Below, in pieces: positions 1-7,545 of a stretch of DNA of 64,000 bases. The position numbers and the translations under genes were made by a program. The stretch spans positions 1-64,000 of the forward strand of contig NZ_FOZD01000003.1 of NCBI RefSeq assembly GCF_900113185.1, read 5' to 3'. The notes under the pieces were generated by a model. That model was not told where the DNA came from, ran no database searches, and saw only the letters and a program-made list of their open reading frames with translations. Position 1 is the first letter of the stretch. Every line of letters begins with the position of its first letter. The stretch comes from Agromyces sp. CF514. GTDB lineage: Bacteria; Actinomycetota; Actinomycetes; Actinomycetales; Microbacteriaceae.

Positions 1-86
1 ACACATTCCGAACCCGGAAGCTAAGACTCGCAGCGCCGATGGTACTGCAGGGGGGACCCTGTGGGAGAGTAGGACACCGCCGGACA
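1..86 (+). rRNA. rrf: 5S ribosomal RNA, 3' part
   Basis: The first bases match the conserved 3' two thirds of bacterial 5S rRNA: the CCGAACCCGGAAG loop region, the GGTACTGCAGGGGGGACCCTG helix region and the closing GTAGGACACCGCC strand. The 5' end lies outside the window, so an rRNA operon runs in from the left on this strand. The exact 3' end is estimated from the terminal helix. Confidence 0.95.
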
Positions 87-95
87 ACCATTACC

Positions 96-133
96 AGGAA
101 GGCCACCCCACAGGGGTGGCCTTCCTGCATTTA
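96..133 (+). terminator. Terminator of the rRNA operon
   Basis: A perfect 14 bp stem (AGGAAGGCCACCCC, 96-109, with GGGGTGGCCTTCCT, 113-126) closes a 3 nt loop and is followed by GCATTTAA. It lies about 10 nt after the 5S end, the usual place for an intrinsic terminator of an rRNA operon. Confidence 0.9.
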
Positions 134-203
134 ACACACCACGCGAGTACGGAGAACGACGACGGGCACGCACGGCCCATCGCCACCGCATGCGCGACAA
201 ACG

Positions 204-230
204 AAGGCCGCCCCGAGGGGCGGCCTTTCT
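204..230. terminator. Second hairpin, serves the MarR gene and the rRNA operon
   Basis: AAGGCCGCCCC (204-214) pairs with GGGGCGGCCTT (217-227), followed on the plus strand by TTCT. It lies 20 nt past the stop codon of the leftward MarR gene and downstream of the rRNA terminator, so it can act in both directions. Confidence 0.75.
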
Positions 231-249
231 GCGTTCGCCGGACCGATCG

Positions 250-756
250 CTAGGCGTCGACGTCGTCGAGACGTGCGATGACGACCTCGAGCAGCCGCGC
301 GAGCTCGCCGCGTTCGGCGTCGCTCAGGTCCTGCAGCACGTCGGACTCGACGACGTCGGATCCGCGGATCGCGACGCTGAACAGCTGCCAGCCGGCATCC
401 GTGAGGTTCACGAAGATGCGGGTGCGGTTCTCGGCGTCGGGCGTGCGCTCGACGAGGCCGCGCTCCACGAGCTTGTCGAGGCGGTGCGTCATCGAGGAGG
501 GGGCGACGTTCGTGAGCTCGGCGAGCTGGCTCGGCGTCAGGGCCTCCCCGGCCTTGGCGAGCGAGGTCACGACGGCCCACTCGCCCGCGGTGACCTCGAG
601 GTCCACGAGCTGGCGGGCGTACCACTGGTCGAGCTTCTTGGTGAGGCCCTGCACCGCGGTGATGACCCGCTGCACCGACTCCTCGCCGCCGGCCTTGACG
701 TACGTCGCGACGGCGCGCCGATGGAGTTCCTGGGCGCTCGGAGTTCGTCTGGCCAT
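250..756 (-). CDS. MarR family transcriptional regulator
   Basis: 168 residues, the normal MarR length. The winged helix-turn-helix spans about residues 55-125, with LTPSQLAELTNVAPSSMTHR as the DNA-reading part and a charged wing at 113-120. N- and C-terminal helices would form the dimer. The gene diverges from an MFS exporter at 894, and a 14 bp palindrome (793-806) lies between them, so it probably represses the exporter and itself. A GAGAAT -10 element (763-768 on this strand) sits 6 nt before the ATG with no ribosome binding site, which suggests a leaderless mRNA. The ligand cannot be read from sequence. Confidence 0.9.
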   Translation of the reverse strand: MARRTPSAQELHRRAVATYVKAGGEESVQRVITAVQGLTKKLDQWYARQLVDLEVTAGEWAVVTSLAKAGEALTPSQLAELTNVAPSSMTHRLDKLVERGLVERTPDAENRTRIFVNLTDAGWQLFSVAIRGSDVVESDVLQDLSDAERGELARLLEVVIARLDDVDA

Positions 757-792
757 ACGGGAATTCTCCCATGCTTCTTTCGGTTGCTAATA

Positions 793-806
793 TTTCGATA
801 TCGAAA
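793..806. promoter_or_regulatory. Probable MarR operator
   Basis: A perfect 14 bp palindrome TTTCGATATCGAAA in an AT-rich island between the divergent MarR and MFS genes. MarR proteins bind palindromes of this size. It is the only strong dyad in the gap. Confidence 0.65.
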
Positions 807-893
807 ACTTCGGAATCGAAGAGCGCGGGTGACGGGCCGAGGGCGGCGCGGGACATCCGTCGCTCCTCGACGACCTCGGGAGGGGGCGCCTTC

Positions 894-2300
894 ATGCGCG
901 CGAAACTGCTCGTGCTCGCCAGCGCCATCGGCTCGCTCGGCTGGGGAGCCGTGCTGCCCTACCAGTACGCCTACGCGGCCGACACTCGGGAGTGGGGCGC
1001 GCTGATCGCGGCCGGTGCCTCGTCGCTCTTCTCGGTGGGGGCGCTCGTCGCGGCGCCTCTCGCCGGCCGACTGGCCGACCGCTTCGACCCCGTCCGCGTC
1101 GCCGTCATCGCCCAGGTGCTCGGCGCGGCGGGCGTCGCGTCGCTCGTGTTCGCCGACGTTCCGGCGCTCTTCCTCGCTGGCATGCTCGTGTTCGGACTCG
1201 GCCTGTCGGCCGCCGTGCCGGCCAAGCAGGTGCTCGCGCTGAACTGGTCGTCGAGCGCGGATCGCCGCAAGATCTTCGCCTACAAGTTCACCGCCGAGTC
1301 GCTCGGCATGGCGGCCGGCGCGTTCCTCGCGGGGCTCGTCGTCGATCTGAACCGCGCCGACGGACTCGACATCGGTTTCCTGATGGCGGCCGGCGGTTTC
1401 GTGCTGTCGTCGGCGATCATCGCCCTCGCCGGGCGGATGTCTCGAGCGGGCGCGCCCGCGTTCAAGTCGCCGGCCGGCGTTCGCGGCGTCGTCGAGTCCC
1501 CCGCGACGGGAGCGCTCGGCGTCGTCGACGCGGCGACGGGTGCCATCGCCGTGGTCGACCTCGACGGCGACGGCCACGCCGACGGCGCCGCACGTTCGCG
1601 CGGCGCGCTGAGGCTGATCTTCGCCCAGCCGGCGATGCGCTGGACCGCGGTCGTCACCATCGCGCTCGCACTGGGGTTCTACGCCCAGTTCGAATCCGGC
1701 CTGCCGGCCTACGGCCTCACGGTGCTCGACATCGACCCCTCGGCGATCGGCATGGCTGCGGCCGTCAACTGCCTCGTCATCGTGGCGTTGCAGGTCATCG
1801 TCGTGAAGCTCACGGCGAAGCGGGGCGCGCCAGCCCTGCTCATGGTGGTCGGCAGCGTCTGGGTGGTCTCGTGGCTGATCCTCTCTGCGGCGCAGTTCGC
1901 CCCCGGCGTCGCGACGGCGATGTTCGTCATGACCTACGGCATCTTCGCTGTGGGCGAGACGATCTACAGCCCCGTACTGAACCCGCTCACGGCGCAGCTG
2001 GCGCCGAAGGGCATGGTGGGCCAGACGCTCGGCACGATCGCGGCGCTGCAGACCGCGTTCTCGGCCGCAGGCCCGCTCGTCGCAGGTGTGCTGCTCGGCG
2101 CGGGACTCACCGATGCGTTCCTCGGCATGCACCTGGCCGTGAGCGTGGTCGCCGTCTTCGCGGCCTGGCGGATCAAGCGCGCATTGGCTGCGACTCCCGC
2201 CCCGACGGAGACGGTGGCGGCGGGTGCGACGCCGAGCGTCTCCGAGGTACGGTCACGCGAGGAGCCTCCGACGACTCCGGTCGATCTCGTCCGGGCCTAG
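894..2300 (+). CDS. MFS transporter, probable drug exporter
   Basis: 468 residues from the ATG at 894, chosen because AGGGGG precedes it by a few bases. The open frame continues back to 771 but would include the operator. About 12 hydrophobic segments fall in two halves. A long hydrophilic loop near residues 185-235, rich in Gly, Val and Asp, separates them. The motif GRLADRFDP (about 60-68) is the MFS loop 2-3 signature. The divergent MarR gene suggests repression lifted by a transported or related compound. The substrate is unknown. Confidence 0.85.
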   Translation: MRAKLLVLASAIGSLGWGAVLPYQYAYAADTREWGALIAAGASSLFSVGALVAAPLAGRLADRFDPVRVAVIAQVLGAAGVASLVFADVPALFLAGMLVFGLGLSAAVPAKQVLALNWSSSADRRKIFAYKFTAESLGMAAGAFLAGLVVDLNRADGLDIGFLMAAGGFVLSSAIIALAGRMSRAGAPAFKSPAGVRGVVESPATGALGVVDAATGAIAVVDLDGDGHADGAARSRGALRLIFAQPAMRWTAVVTIALALGFYAQFESGLPAYGLTVLDIDPSAIGMAAAVNCLVIVALQVIVVKLTAKRGAPALLMVVGSVWVVSWLILSAAQFAPGVATAMFVMTYGIFAVGETIYSPVLNPLTAQLAPKGMVGQTLGTIAALQTAFSAAGPLVAGVLLGAGLTDAFLGMHLAVSVVAVFAAWRIKRALAATPAPTETVAAGATPSVSEVRSREEPPTTPVDLVRA

Positions 2301-2353
2301 CGCGCACCGGCTGCGCGCCCTCGAGGGAGGCGATCCGTGCGGCCGACACGGCG

Positions 2354-2396
2354 GAGGGGCGGATGCCTCGGCATCACGCCGCGGCATCCGCCCCTC
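2354..2396. terminator. Hairpin terminator between convergent genes
   Basis: GAGGGGCGGATGCC (2354-2367) pairs perfectly with GGCATCCGCCCCTC (2383-2396) around a 15 nt loop. It lies between the ends of the rightward MFS gene and the leftward nitroreductase gene. It has no T-tract. Two more hairpins with GGATGCC/GGCATCC arms lie at gene ends at 5030 and 7483. Confidence 0.7.
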
Positions 2397-2407
2397 TCGG
2401 TCTGCTG

Positions 2408-3001
2408 CTAGGCGCCGACGATGACGAACTCGTCGAGCGCCTTGCGCTCGCGCGGTGCGACCTCGCGCTCGCGGAGCACGTCGGGCAGCGCGTCGATGTT
2501 ACCGAGGGCGCCGACGGTGGTGATCGAGACGACCTCCTGGTTCTCGGGGAGGCCGAACGCGTCATGGATGGCTGCCGCGTCGAAGCCGCCCATCTGGTGG
2601 GTGTGCAGACCCTCGTGCTGCGCCTGCACGGTCATGTGCGCCACCGCCTGGCCGAGGTCGTACCGCGCCCACGGGCGCGGACGGCCCTCGGCGTCGGAGG
2701 TCTCGGCGACGTTCACGATGAGCACGGCGGCCGAGTCGGCCCAGGCCTGGTTGAAGCCCGCGAGCGCGTTGTGGATGGTCGTGAAGGCCTCGGTGCCGCG
2801 TCGAGCGACGATGAAGCGCCACGGCTGCGTGTTGTTGGCCGAAGGCGCCCACCGGGCCGCCTCGAAGATCGTGCGCAGGGTCTCGGTGTCGACGACGGCC
2901 GCCGGGTCGAACGCGCGGGGGCTCCAACGGTCGGCGAGCGGGTCGATGAGCGGCGCCTCGGTGGCGGCGCGACGCGAGGTGAGATCGGTGACGAGGGTCA
3001 T
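2408..3001 (-). CDS. Nitroreductase family protein (FMN)
   Basis: 197 residues. It carries the nitroreductase signature near the N terminus: SPRAFDP, then ARWAPSANNTQPWRF (about 50-64), which contacts FMN phosphate. The ending lacks extra domains. Such enzymes use NAD(P)H to reduce nitro groups, quinones or enones, usually as cytosolic dimers. The start at 3001 places the family's first helix correctly, and the longer frame to 3265 adds only low-complexity sequence. A TetR gene diverges upstream with a 20 bp palindrome between them, which may control both. The physiological substrate is unknown. Confidence 0.88.
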   Translation of the reverse strand: MTLVTDLTSRRAATEAPLIDPLADRWSPRAFDPAAVVDTETLRTIFEAARWAPSANNTQPWRFIVARRGTEAFTTIHNALAGFNQAWADSAAVLIVNVAETSDAEGRPRPWARYDLGQAVAHMTVQAQHEGLHTHQMGGFDAAAIHDAFGLPENQEVVSITTVGALGNIDALPDVLREREVAPRERKALDEFVIVGA

Positions 3002-3154
3002 GGCGAACCAGCTTTCAGAGTGGGGGAACATGTGCCGGGGCGCCATCGACCCATTCCATTGCAACGCATGAACCTGTGAGACATTCCCGGAGGACGTGAG
3101 CATCGTACCGACGAAGCCTGATGCGGAGCCGATGCAGCCGGGTCGCGGTCGTGA

Positions 3155-3188
3155 ACTCCGATCGCGATCGGAGTCCGACTCGTACGAT
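3155..3188 (+). promoter_or_regulatory. TetR operator with leaderless promoter
   Basis: A perfect 20 bp palindrome ACTCCGATCGCGATCGGAGT (3155-3174) is followed by a TACGAT -10 hexamer (3183-3188), 6 nt before the ATG at 3195. The operator therefore covers the -35/-10 spacer of the TetR gene's own promoter, the classic layout for autorepression. Confidence 0.7.
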
Positions 3189-3194
3189 GGCCAG

Positions 3195-3749
3195 ATGATC
3201 ACCGTCGACGGCCAGGCCGCCAGAGTCCTCACCGCGTACACGGACCTGCTCGTCGAGCGGGGCATCCGCGGTGCGACGCTCGAGGCCGTTGCGAGCCGGG
3301 CCGGCCTCTCGAAGTCGGGTGCGCTGCACCACTACTCGTCGGTCGGGGCGCTGCGTGCCGCGTTGTTCGTCGAGCTGCGCGCCCAGGCGCGACGCGACGC
3401 CGACGAGCTGCGTGCGGAACCCGAGAAGGCGGTGCGCTACTACCTCGTGTCCTCGCTCGATCGCGACAGCGAGCTCGAGCGCGTGATCGACGCGGGGTAC
3501 CGCATCGCGCAGACGGGCGATGAGACGGCCCTCGCCGTGCTTCGGGAATGCCGTGACGACTGGCTCGACGCCCTCGTCGCGGCGACGGGCGATGAGAGCC
3601 TCGCGCGCATGGTGCTCTTCGTCGGCGACGGCATGAACCACAACGCCCTGCTCAGCCTGCGCGAGGGCGATGACGTGCTCACCGAGCCGCGCGTCGACGA
3701 GCTCGTCGGGGTGCTCGAGGGCCTCCGGCGCGACGCAGCGCGAGGCTGA
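3195..3749 (+). CDS. TetR family regulator
   Basis: 184 residues from the ATG at 3195. A GTG at 3096 would add 33 residues, but that stretch holds the 20 bp operator, so the shorter start is preferred. The N-terminal helix-turn-helix runs GIRGATLEAVASRAGLSKSG with ALHHYSS as the recognition end (about residues 20-48). The rest is the helical ligand domain. It diverges from the nitroreductase gene. Its inducer is unknown; autoregulation is inferred from operator position. Confidence 0.88.
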   Translation: MITVDGQAARVLTAYTDLLVERGIRGATLEAVASRAGLSKSGALHHYSSVGALRAALFVELRAQARRDADELRAEPEKAVRYYLVSSLDRDSELERVIDAGYRIAQTGDETALAVLRECRDDWLDALVAATGDESLARMVLFVGDGMNHNALLSLREGDDVLTEPRVDELVGVLEGLRRDAARG

Positions 3750-3788
3750 CCGGAAACCGGCGCGCGCGGCGCGGCGCCGGGCCAAACG

Positions 3789-3823
3789 CGAACGGCCCGG
3801 TCGGGATCCGACCGGGCCGTTCG
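3789..3823. terminator. Bidirectional terminator
   Basis: A 16 bp GC-rich stem: CGAACGGCCCGGTCGG (3789-3804) pairs with its complement (3808-3823) around a 3 nt loop. It lies between the ends of the convergent TetR and threonine aldolase genes. Confidence 0.85.
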
Positions 3824-3844
3824 TGGATGGAGCGAGGTGCGGCG

Positions 3845-4930
3845 CTACGCGGCCGCGAGCTCCTCGCGGATGCCCGCGACGAACGCGTCGATGTCGGCCT
3901 CGCTCGTGTCGAACGAGCACATCCAGCGGACCTCGCCCTTGGCGGCATCCCAGTCGTAGAACTTGAAGCCGCGGTCGCGCAGGCGGTCGGCGACGCCGAG
4001 GGGCAGCACCGCGAACACGCCGTTGGACTGCGTGGGCTGGCTGAAGCCGAGGCCCGGCAGTTCGCCCGCGGCGATGCCCGCGTCGAGTGCTTCGCGCAGG
4101 CGGCGGGCCATGGCGTTCGCGTGCGAGGCGCTCTCGAGCCACAGGTCGCCCTCGAGCAGCGCGATGAGCTGCGCCGACACGAAGCGCATCTTCGAGGCGA
4201 GCTGCATGTTGAGCTTGCGCAGGTACTTCAGGCCCTCGGATGCGGCGGGGTTCAGCACCACGATCGCCTCGGCCCCGAGCGCACCGTTCTTGGTGCCGCC
4301 GAAGCTCAGCACGTCGACGCCGGCGTCGCGCGTGAACGCGCGCAGCGGCAGGCCGAGCGAGGCGGCTGCGTTCGAGAGGCGGGCGCCGTCCATGTGCAGG
4401 AGCATGCCGTGCTCGTGGGCGTGATCGGCGATCGCGCGCACCTCGTCGGGCGTGTAGAGCGTGCCGAGCTCGGAGGTCTGCGTGATCGACACGACGAGCG
4501 GCTGTGCGCGGTGCTCGTCGCCCCAGCCCCATGCCTCTTCGTCGATGAGCTCGGGCGTGAGCTTGCCGTCGGGCGCGACCACGGTGAGCAGCTTCATGCC
4601 GCCGACGCGCTCGGGCGCACCGCCTTCGTCGGAGTTGATGTGCGCGGTCTTCGCCGAGATCACGGCACCCCAGCGAGGAAGCATCGACTGCAGGCCCGTG
4701 ACGTTCGCGCCCGTTCCGTTGAAGACCGGGAAGGCCTCGACGCCCTCGCCGAAGTGGTGGGCGAAGACCTGCTGCAGGCGCTCGGTGTAGGCGTCTTCGC
4801 CGTAGGCGACCTGATGACCGCCGTTCGCTGCAGCGATCGCGGCCAGGACCTCGGGGTGCACGCCCGAGTAGTTGTCGGAGGCGAAGCCGCGCACGGTCAC
4901 GTCGTGGATGGGGGTGTTCTCGAGACTCAC
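3845..4930 (-). CDS. Low-specificity threonine aldolase family protein
   Basis: 361 residues from the GTG at 4930, which has AGGA 7 nt upstream. A longer frame reaches 5059 but starts with Arg/Pro-rich sequence unlike the family. PLP fold type I features are clear: FASDNYSGVHP at the start, NGTGANVTGL, the LHMDGARLSNA aspartate that holds the PLP ring, and SFGGTKNG, whose lysine forms the Schiff base. The enzyme would split L-threonine or allo-threonine to glycine and acetaldehyde in the cytosol. It stands alone between two terminators. Confidence 0.9.
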   Translation of the reverse strand: MSLENTPIHDVTVRGFASDNYSGVHPEVLAAIAAANGGHQVAYGEDAYTERLQQVFAHHFGEGVEAFPVFNGTGANVTGLQSMLPRWGAVISAKTAHINSDEGGAPERVGGMKLLTVVAPDGKLTPELIDEEAWGWGDEHRAQPLVVSITQTSELGTLYTPDEVRAIADHAHEHGMLLHMDGARLSNAAASLGLPLRAFTRDAGVDVLSFGGTKNGALGAEAIVVLNPAASEGLKYLRKLNMQLASKMRFVSAQLIALLEGDLWLESASHANAMARRLREALDAGIAAGELPGLGFSQPTQSNGVFAVLPLGVADRLRDRGFKFYDWDAAKGEVRWMCSFDTSEADIDAFVAGIREELAAA

Positions 4931-5029
4931 CGGACCATCCTGCCACTCGAGACTGACCGAACTCTGCGGCCACCTGCGATCCGGTGGCATCGCGCGGGGT
5001 GCTGGGGTGCGCCGACCCGCACGGGGGTA

Positions 5030-5062
5030 CGGATGCCGCGGGCATCGCGCCCGCGGCATCCG
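5030..5062 (-). terminator. GGATGCC-type hairpin terminator
   Basis: CGGATGCCGCGGGC (5030-5043) pairs with GCCCGCGGCATCCG (5049-5062) over a 5 nt loop. It lies 28 nt past the stop codon of the leftward phosphodiesterase-like gene. Confidence 0.75.
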
Positions 5063-5090
5063 CTCGCCCGATCGGGACGAGACCGACGGA

Positions 5091-7196
5091 TCAGTTCAGG
5101 GTGAACGCGACGGTCGAGGTGTTGCCGGCCACGTCATGGACGACGAGCGTGTTGGCGCCGCGGACCGCGCCGAGCACGCCTGGCTTGACCCCGTTGAGGT
5201 CGGACCAGGCGTTGTTCGTCAGGTCCTTCACGACGCCGTTGAGCACGACCTTGTCGATCTTGCCCGCGTCGTACAGCTTGAAGCTCACGCGGTCGTAGAC
5301 GCCGTCGGCGCCGATCGTCTCGCCGGCGCCGGTCTTGACGGTCGCGGTCGGCGCGGTGGCGTCGATCGTGAAGGCGAAGGTCCCCGTCCTGGCGATGTTG
5401 CCCGCAAGGTCCTCGGCGTTGAACTTCACGGTGTAGGCACCGTCGGGCAGGGACACGGTCGCGCGGTGGGTGCCGGCGGTCGCGCCGTTCATCGCGCTCT
5501 GCGTGCTCTTGACGAGCGTGCCGTCGCGGTAGACGTTCGCGACGATGCGCTTGAGGCCGCGGTCGTCCGTCGCGTCGACCTGCACGTCGAGTGCGCGGAA
5601 CGGCCCGGCGGCCGTCGGTGCGGCGAGCGTGGCGACGGGCTTGGTCGTGTCGGGGAGCTCGGGCGCGGCATCCTGCTCGAGGGCGACGCGGTCGACGGTC
5701 CAGAACGCGCTGTTCGTGCCCGTGTAGTGGAAGCGGAACTGCGCGGTCCTCGCGCCCGCAGGCACGTCGAACGCCAGGCGCTCATTCGCGTTCGTGTTCG
5801 CCGCGTAGGCCTTGAGCGACTGCGGCGCGCCGCCGTCGTAGCTCACGAGCACCTCGGCCGACTGCGGACCGTCGATGAAGTAGTTCGTGGCGTAGGCGAG
5901 GGTGGCGGTCGCTGCGCCGGTGAGCGGGTACGCGGGGCTCACGAGCGTCGAATCGAACTGGCCAGCCGCGTGCGACTTGTCGTCCCACTCGTCGGAGTCG
6001 GCCACGGCGAAGACGTCGCGGCTGCGCACGCTCGTCTCCCGGCGCTGGCCGAGCTCGACGTTCGTCCAGAAGTCGTCGGTCGCGAACGACCAGCCCGCCC
6101 ACTCGGCGACCCCGCCGGCGGGCATCCTCGAGTTGTCGATGCTCCAGCCTTCGGGGGTCGTGTGCGTCCATCCGAGCACGCCGTTCGCCGGGCGGGTCTC
6201 GTCGACCTTGCCCTGCAGCACCGGACGGAGGGCGTCGAAGTCGTCGGCCTTGAGGTCGCCGATCGCGGTACCGTCGAGCTTCCACGCGGGGTCGGCCGCG
6301 ATGCCGTCGGCGGCGAGCACGGTCGGCGCGATGTCGACGATCTTCACGTCGTTGCGAACGGACCCGGCCGCGATGCCGGGGCCCGTGGCGACCACGAACG
6401 TCTTGCGCTCGGCGGGCGTGCTGCCGCCGTGGCCGCCGGTCGGGGTGTGGCCGTGGTCGGCCGTGACGATGATCGTCCAGTCCTCGGTCGACCGCGTGGG
6501 CCGGGACTCGACGGCTGCGAGGATCTGGCCGAGCTGGCCGTCGACCTTTTTCAGCGCTGCCGCGTAGGCGGCGCCGTTCGTGCCCACCGAGTGGCCCGCG
6601 CCGTCGACGTCGTCGAGGTGCACGAACACGTCGTCGGGGTCGCCCGCGCTCAGGGCCTCGACGGCCTTCGCGGTCGTGCCGACATCGCTGCCGCCGGCGA
6701 TGCGGGTATCGACCTTCGAGCCGAAGACCATCTGCGGGATCGGCGTCCAGGTCCCGACGACGAGGGTGTCGCGTTGCGGAGTCGCTGCCTCGATACGCGA
6801 GAGGTAGTCGGGGTACTCGCCGTACTTCGGGTTGCTGAACGAGTTGTCGACCACGTTGTGCTTGTCGGGCCAGACGCCCGTCGCGATGGTCGACCAGCCG
6901 GCGCCCGACACCGTGCCGGCCATGGGCTGGGCGTAGAGGTTGCTCGCGGACGTGAGCCCGCCCGCTCGCAGGCCGTCGAGGTTCGGCATCTCGGCCGCCT
7001 CGAGGAAGTCGAAGCTCGCTCCGTCGATGCCGACGACCAGGGTCTTGGCCGAGCGGCCCGTGTCGGGCGCGGCGGCCGGAGCGGGCATGGCGGCCGGAGC
7101 GGCCTGCGCGGCCTGTGCGCAGAGCGGCGTCGCGACGAGCGCGGCGGCGAGGAACGAGGTCGAGACGGCGCGGAGTGCGCGGTTCGGCGAGGGCAT
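5091..7196 (-). CDS. Secreted alkaline phosphatase superfamily / phosphodiesterase-like protein
   Basis: 701 residues from the ATG at 7196, preceded by GGAAGG 9 nt away. A Sec signal peptide covers about residues 1-32 (hydrophobic core then Ala-rich AQA site). Residues about 45-310 are an alkaline phosphatase/nucleotide pyrophosphatase type fold: VVGIDGASFDFL carries the first metal aspartate, GAGWSTIATG the usual nucleophile region, VHLDDVDGAGHSVG and TADHGHTPTGGHGG the metal-binding Asp/His residues. The rest is a lectin-like/MAM-like segment and one or two Ig-like repeats (DTKPVATLAAP; DLAGN; DVAGN). It probably acts outside the cell on phosphodiesters or phosphorylated glycans; the substrate is unknown. 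A short PHO-box-like GTTCACC (7365-7371) upstream is too weak to prove Pho control. Confidence 0.85.
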   Translation of the reverse strand: MPSPNRALRAVSTSFLAAALVATPLCAQAAQAAPAAMPAPAAAPDTGRSAKTLVVGIDGASFDFLEAAEMPNLDGLRAGGLTSASNLYAQPMAGTVSGAGWSTIATGVWPDKHNVVDNSFSNPKYGEYPDYLSRIEAATPQRDTLVVGTWTPIPQMVFGSKVDTRIAGGSDVGTTAKAVEALSAGDPDDVFVHLDDVDGAGHSVGTNGAAYAAALKKVDGQLGQILAAVESRPTRSTEDWTIIVTADHGHTPTGGHGGSTPAERKTFVVATGPGIAAGSVRNDVKIVDIAPTVLAADGIAADPAWKLDGTAIGDLKADDFDALRPVLQGKVDETRPANGVLGWTHTTPEGWSIDNSRMPAGGVAEWAGWSFATDDFWTNVELGQRRETSVRSRDVFAVADSDEWDDKSHAAGQFDSTLVSPAYPLTGAATATLAYATNYFIDGPQSAEVLVSYDGGAPQSLKAYAANTNANERLAFDVPAGARTAQFRFHYTGTNSAFWTVDRVALEQDAAPELPDTTKPVATLAAPTAAGPFRALDVQVDATDDRGLKRIVANVYRDGTLVKSTQSAMNGATAGTHRATVSLPDGAYTVKFNAEDLAGNIARTGTFAFTIDATAPTATVKTGAGETIGADGVYDRVSFKLYDAGKIDKVVLNGVVKDLTNNAWSDLNGVKPGVLGAVRGANTLVVHDVAGNTSTVAFTLN

Positions 7197-7482
7197 GGCG
7201 ATGGACCTTCCGATGATGGCTGGGATTCGCGGCGACGGATGCCGCCGCGATCCAGTCTTCGGAGATCGAAGCCTCGGATGGGCGCGTATCGGGAGTTGTC
7301 GAGACATGTTCGCCCCGGGTTCATGCGGCCCGACCCGAACTCGCCGAGTTCGCGTGAGGAGCAAGGTGAACAACTCCGCAGAGTTCGCGGATCTTGTCGA
7401 TACACGTCGGATGCTGCGGCGGGTCTCGATGCGGCGCCGGGGTGCCTGCTCGACCGTCGGTGGCCTGCGGGTGCTGAACGCA
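7197..7482. other. Non-coding gap upstream of the phosphodiesterase-like gene
   Basis: No reading frame here has family-like sequence or a plausible start. It holds the ribosome binding site of the gene starting at 7196 and probably its promoter. A GTTCACC word on the minus strand (7365-7371) resembles one half of an actinobacterial PHO box, but the second half is poor. Nothing else is supported. Confidence 0.5.
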
Positions 7483-7516
7483 CGGATGCCCCGGGGCGCC
7501 GGCCCCGGGGCATCCG
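7483..7516 (-). terminator. GGATGCC-type hairpin terminator of the ABC exporter
   Basis: CGGATGCCCCGGGGC (7483-7497) pairs perfectly with GCCCCGGGGCATCCG (7502-7516) around GCCG. It lies 30 nt past the end of the leftward ABC permease gene. Confidence 0.75.
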
Positions 7517-7545
7517 CTCGCCTGACGGCGAAGCCGTGTCTCGAC

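Noticed and set aside
1687-1700. GTTCGAATCC-like word that resembles a tRNA T-arm
   Set aside because: It codes QFES in the MFS gene; no acceptor stem, anticodon arm or D-arm can be paired around it.
3096-3194. GTG start for the TetR gene, adding 33 residues
   Set aside because: The added part contains the 20 bp palindrome and the -10 element and does not look like protein.
7365-7371. PHO box before the phosphodiesterase-like gene
   Set aside because: Only one good GTTCACC half; the second repeat unit is poor, and it lies about 170 nt from the start codon.
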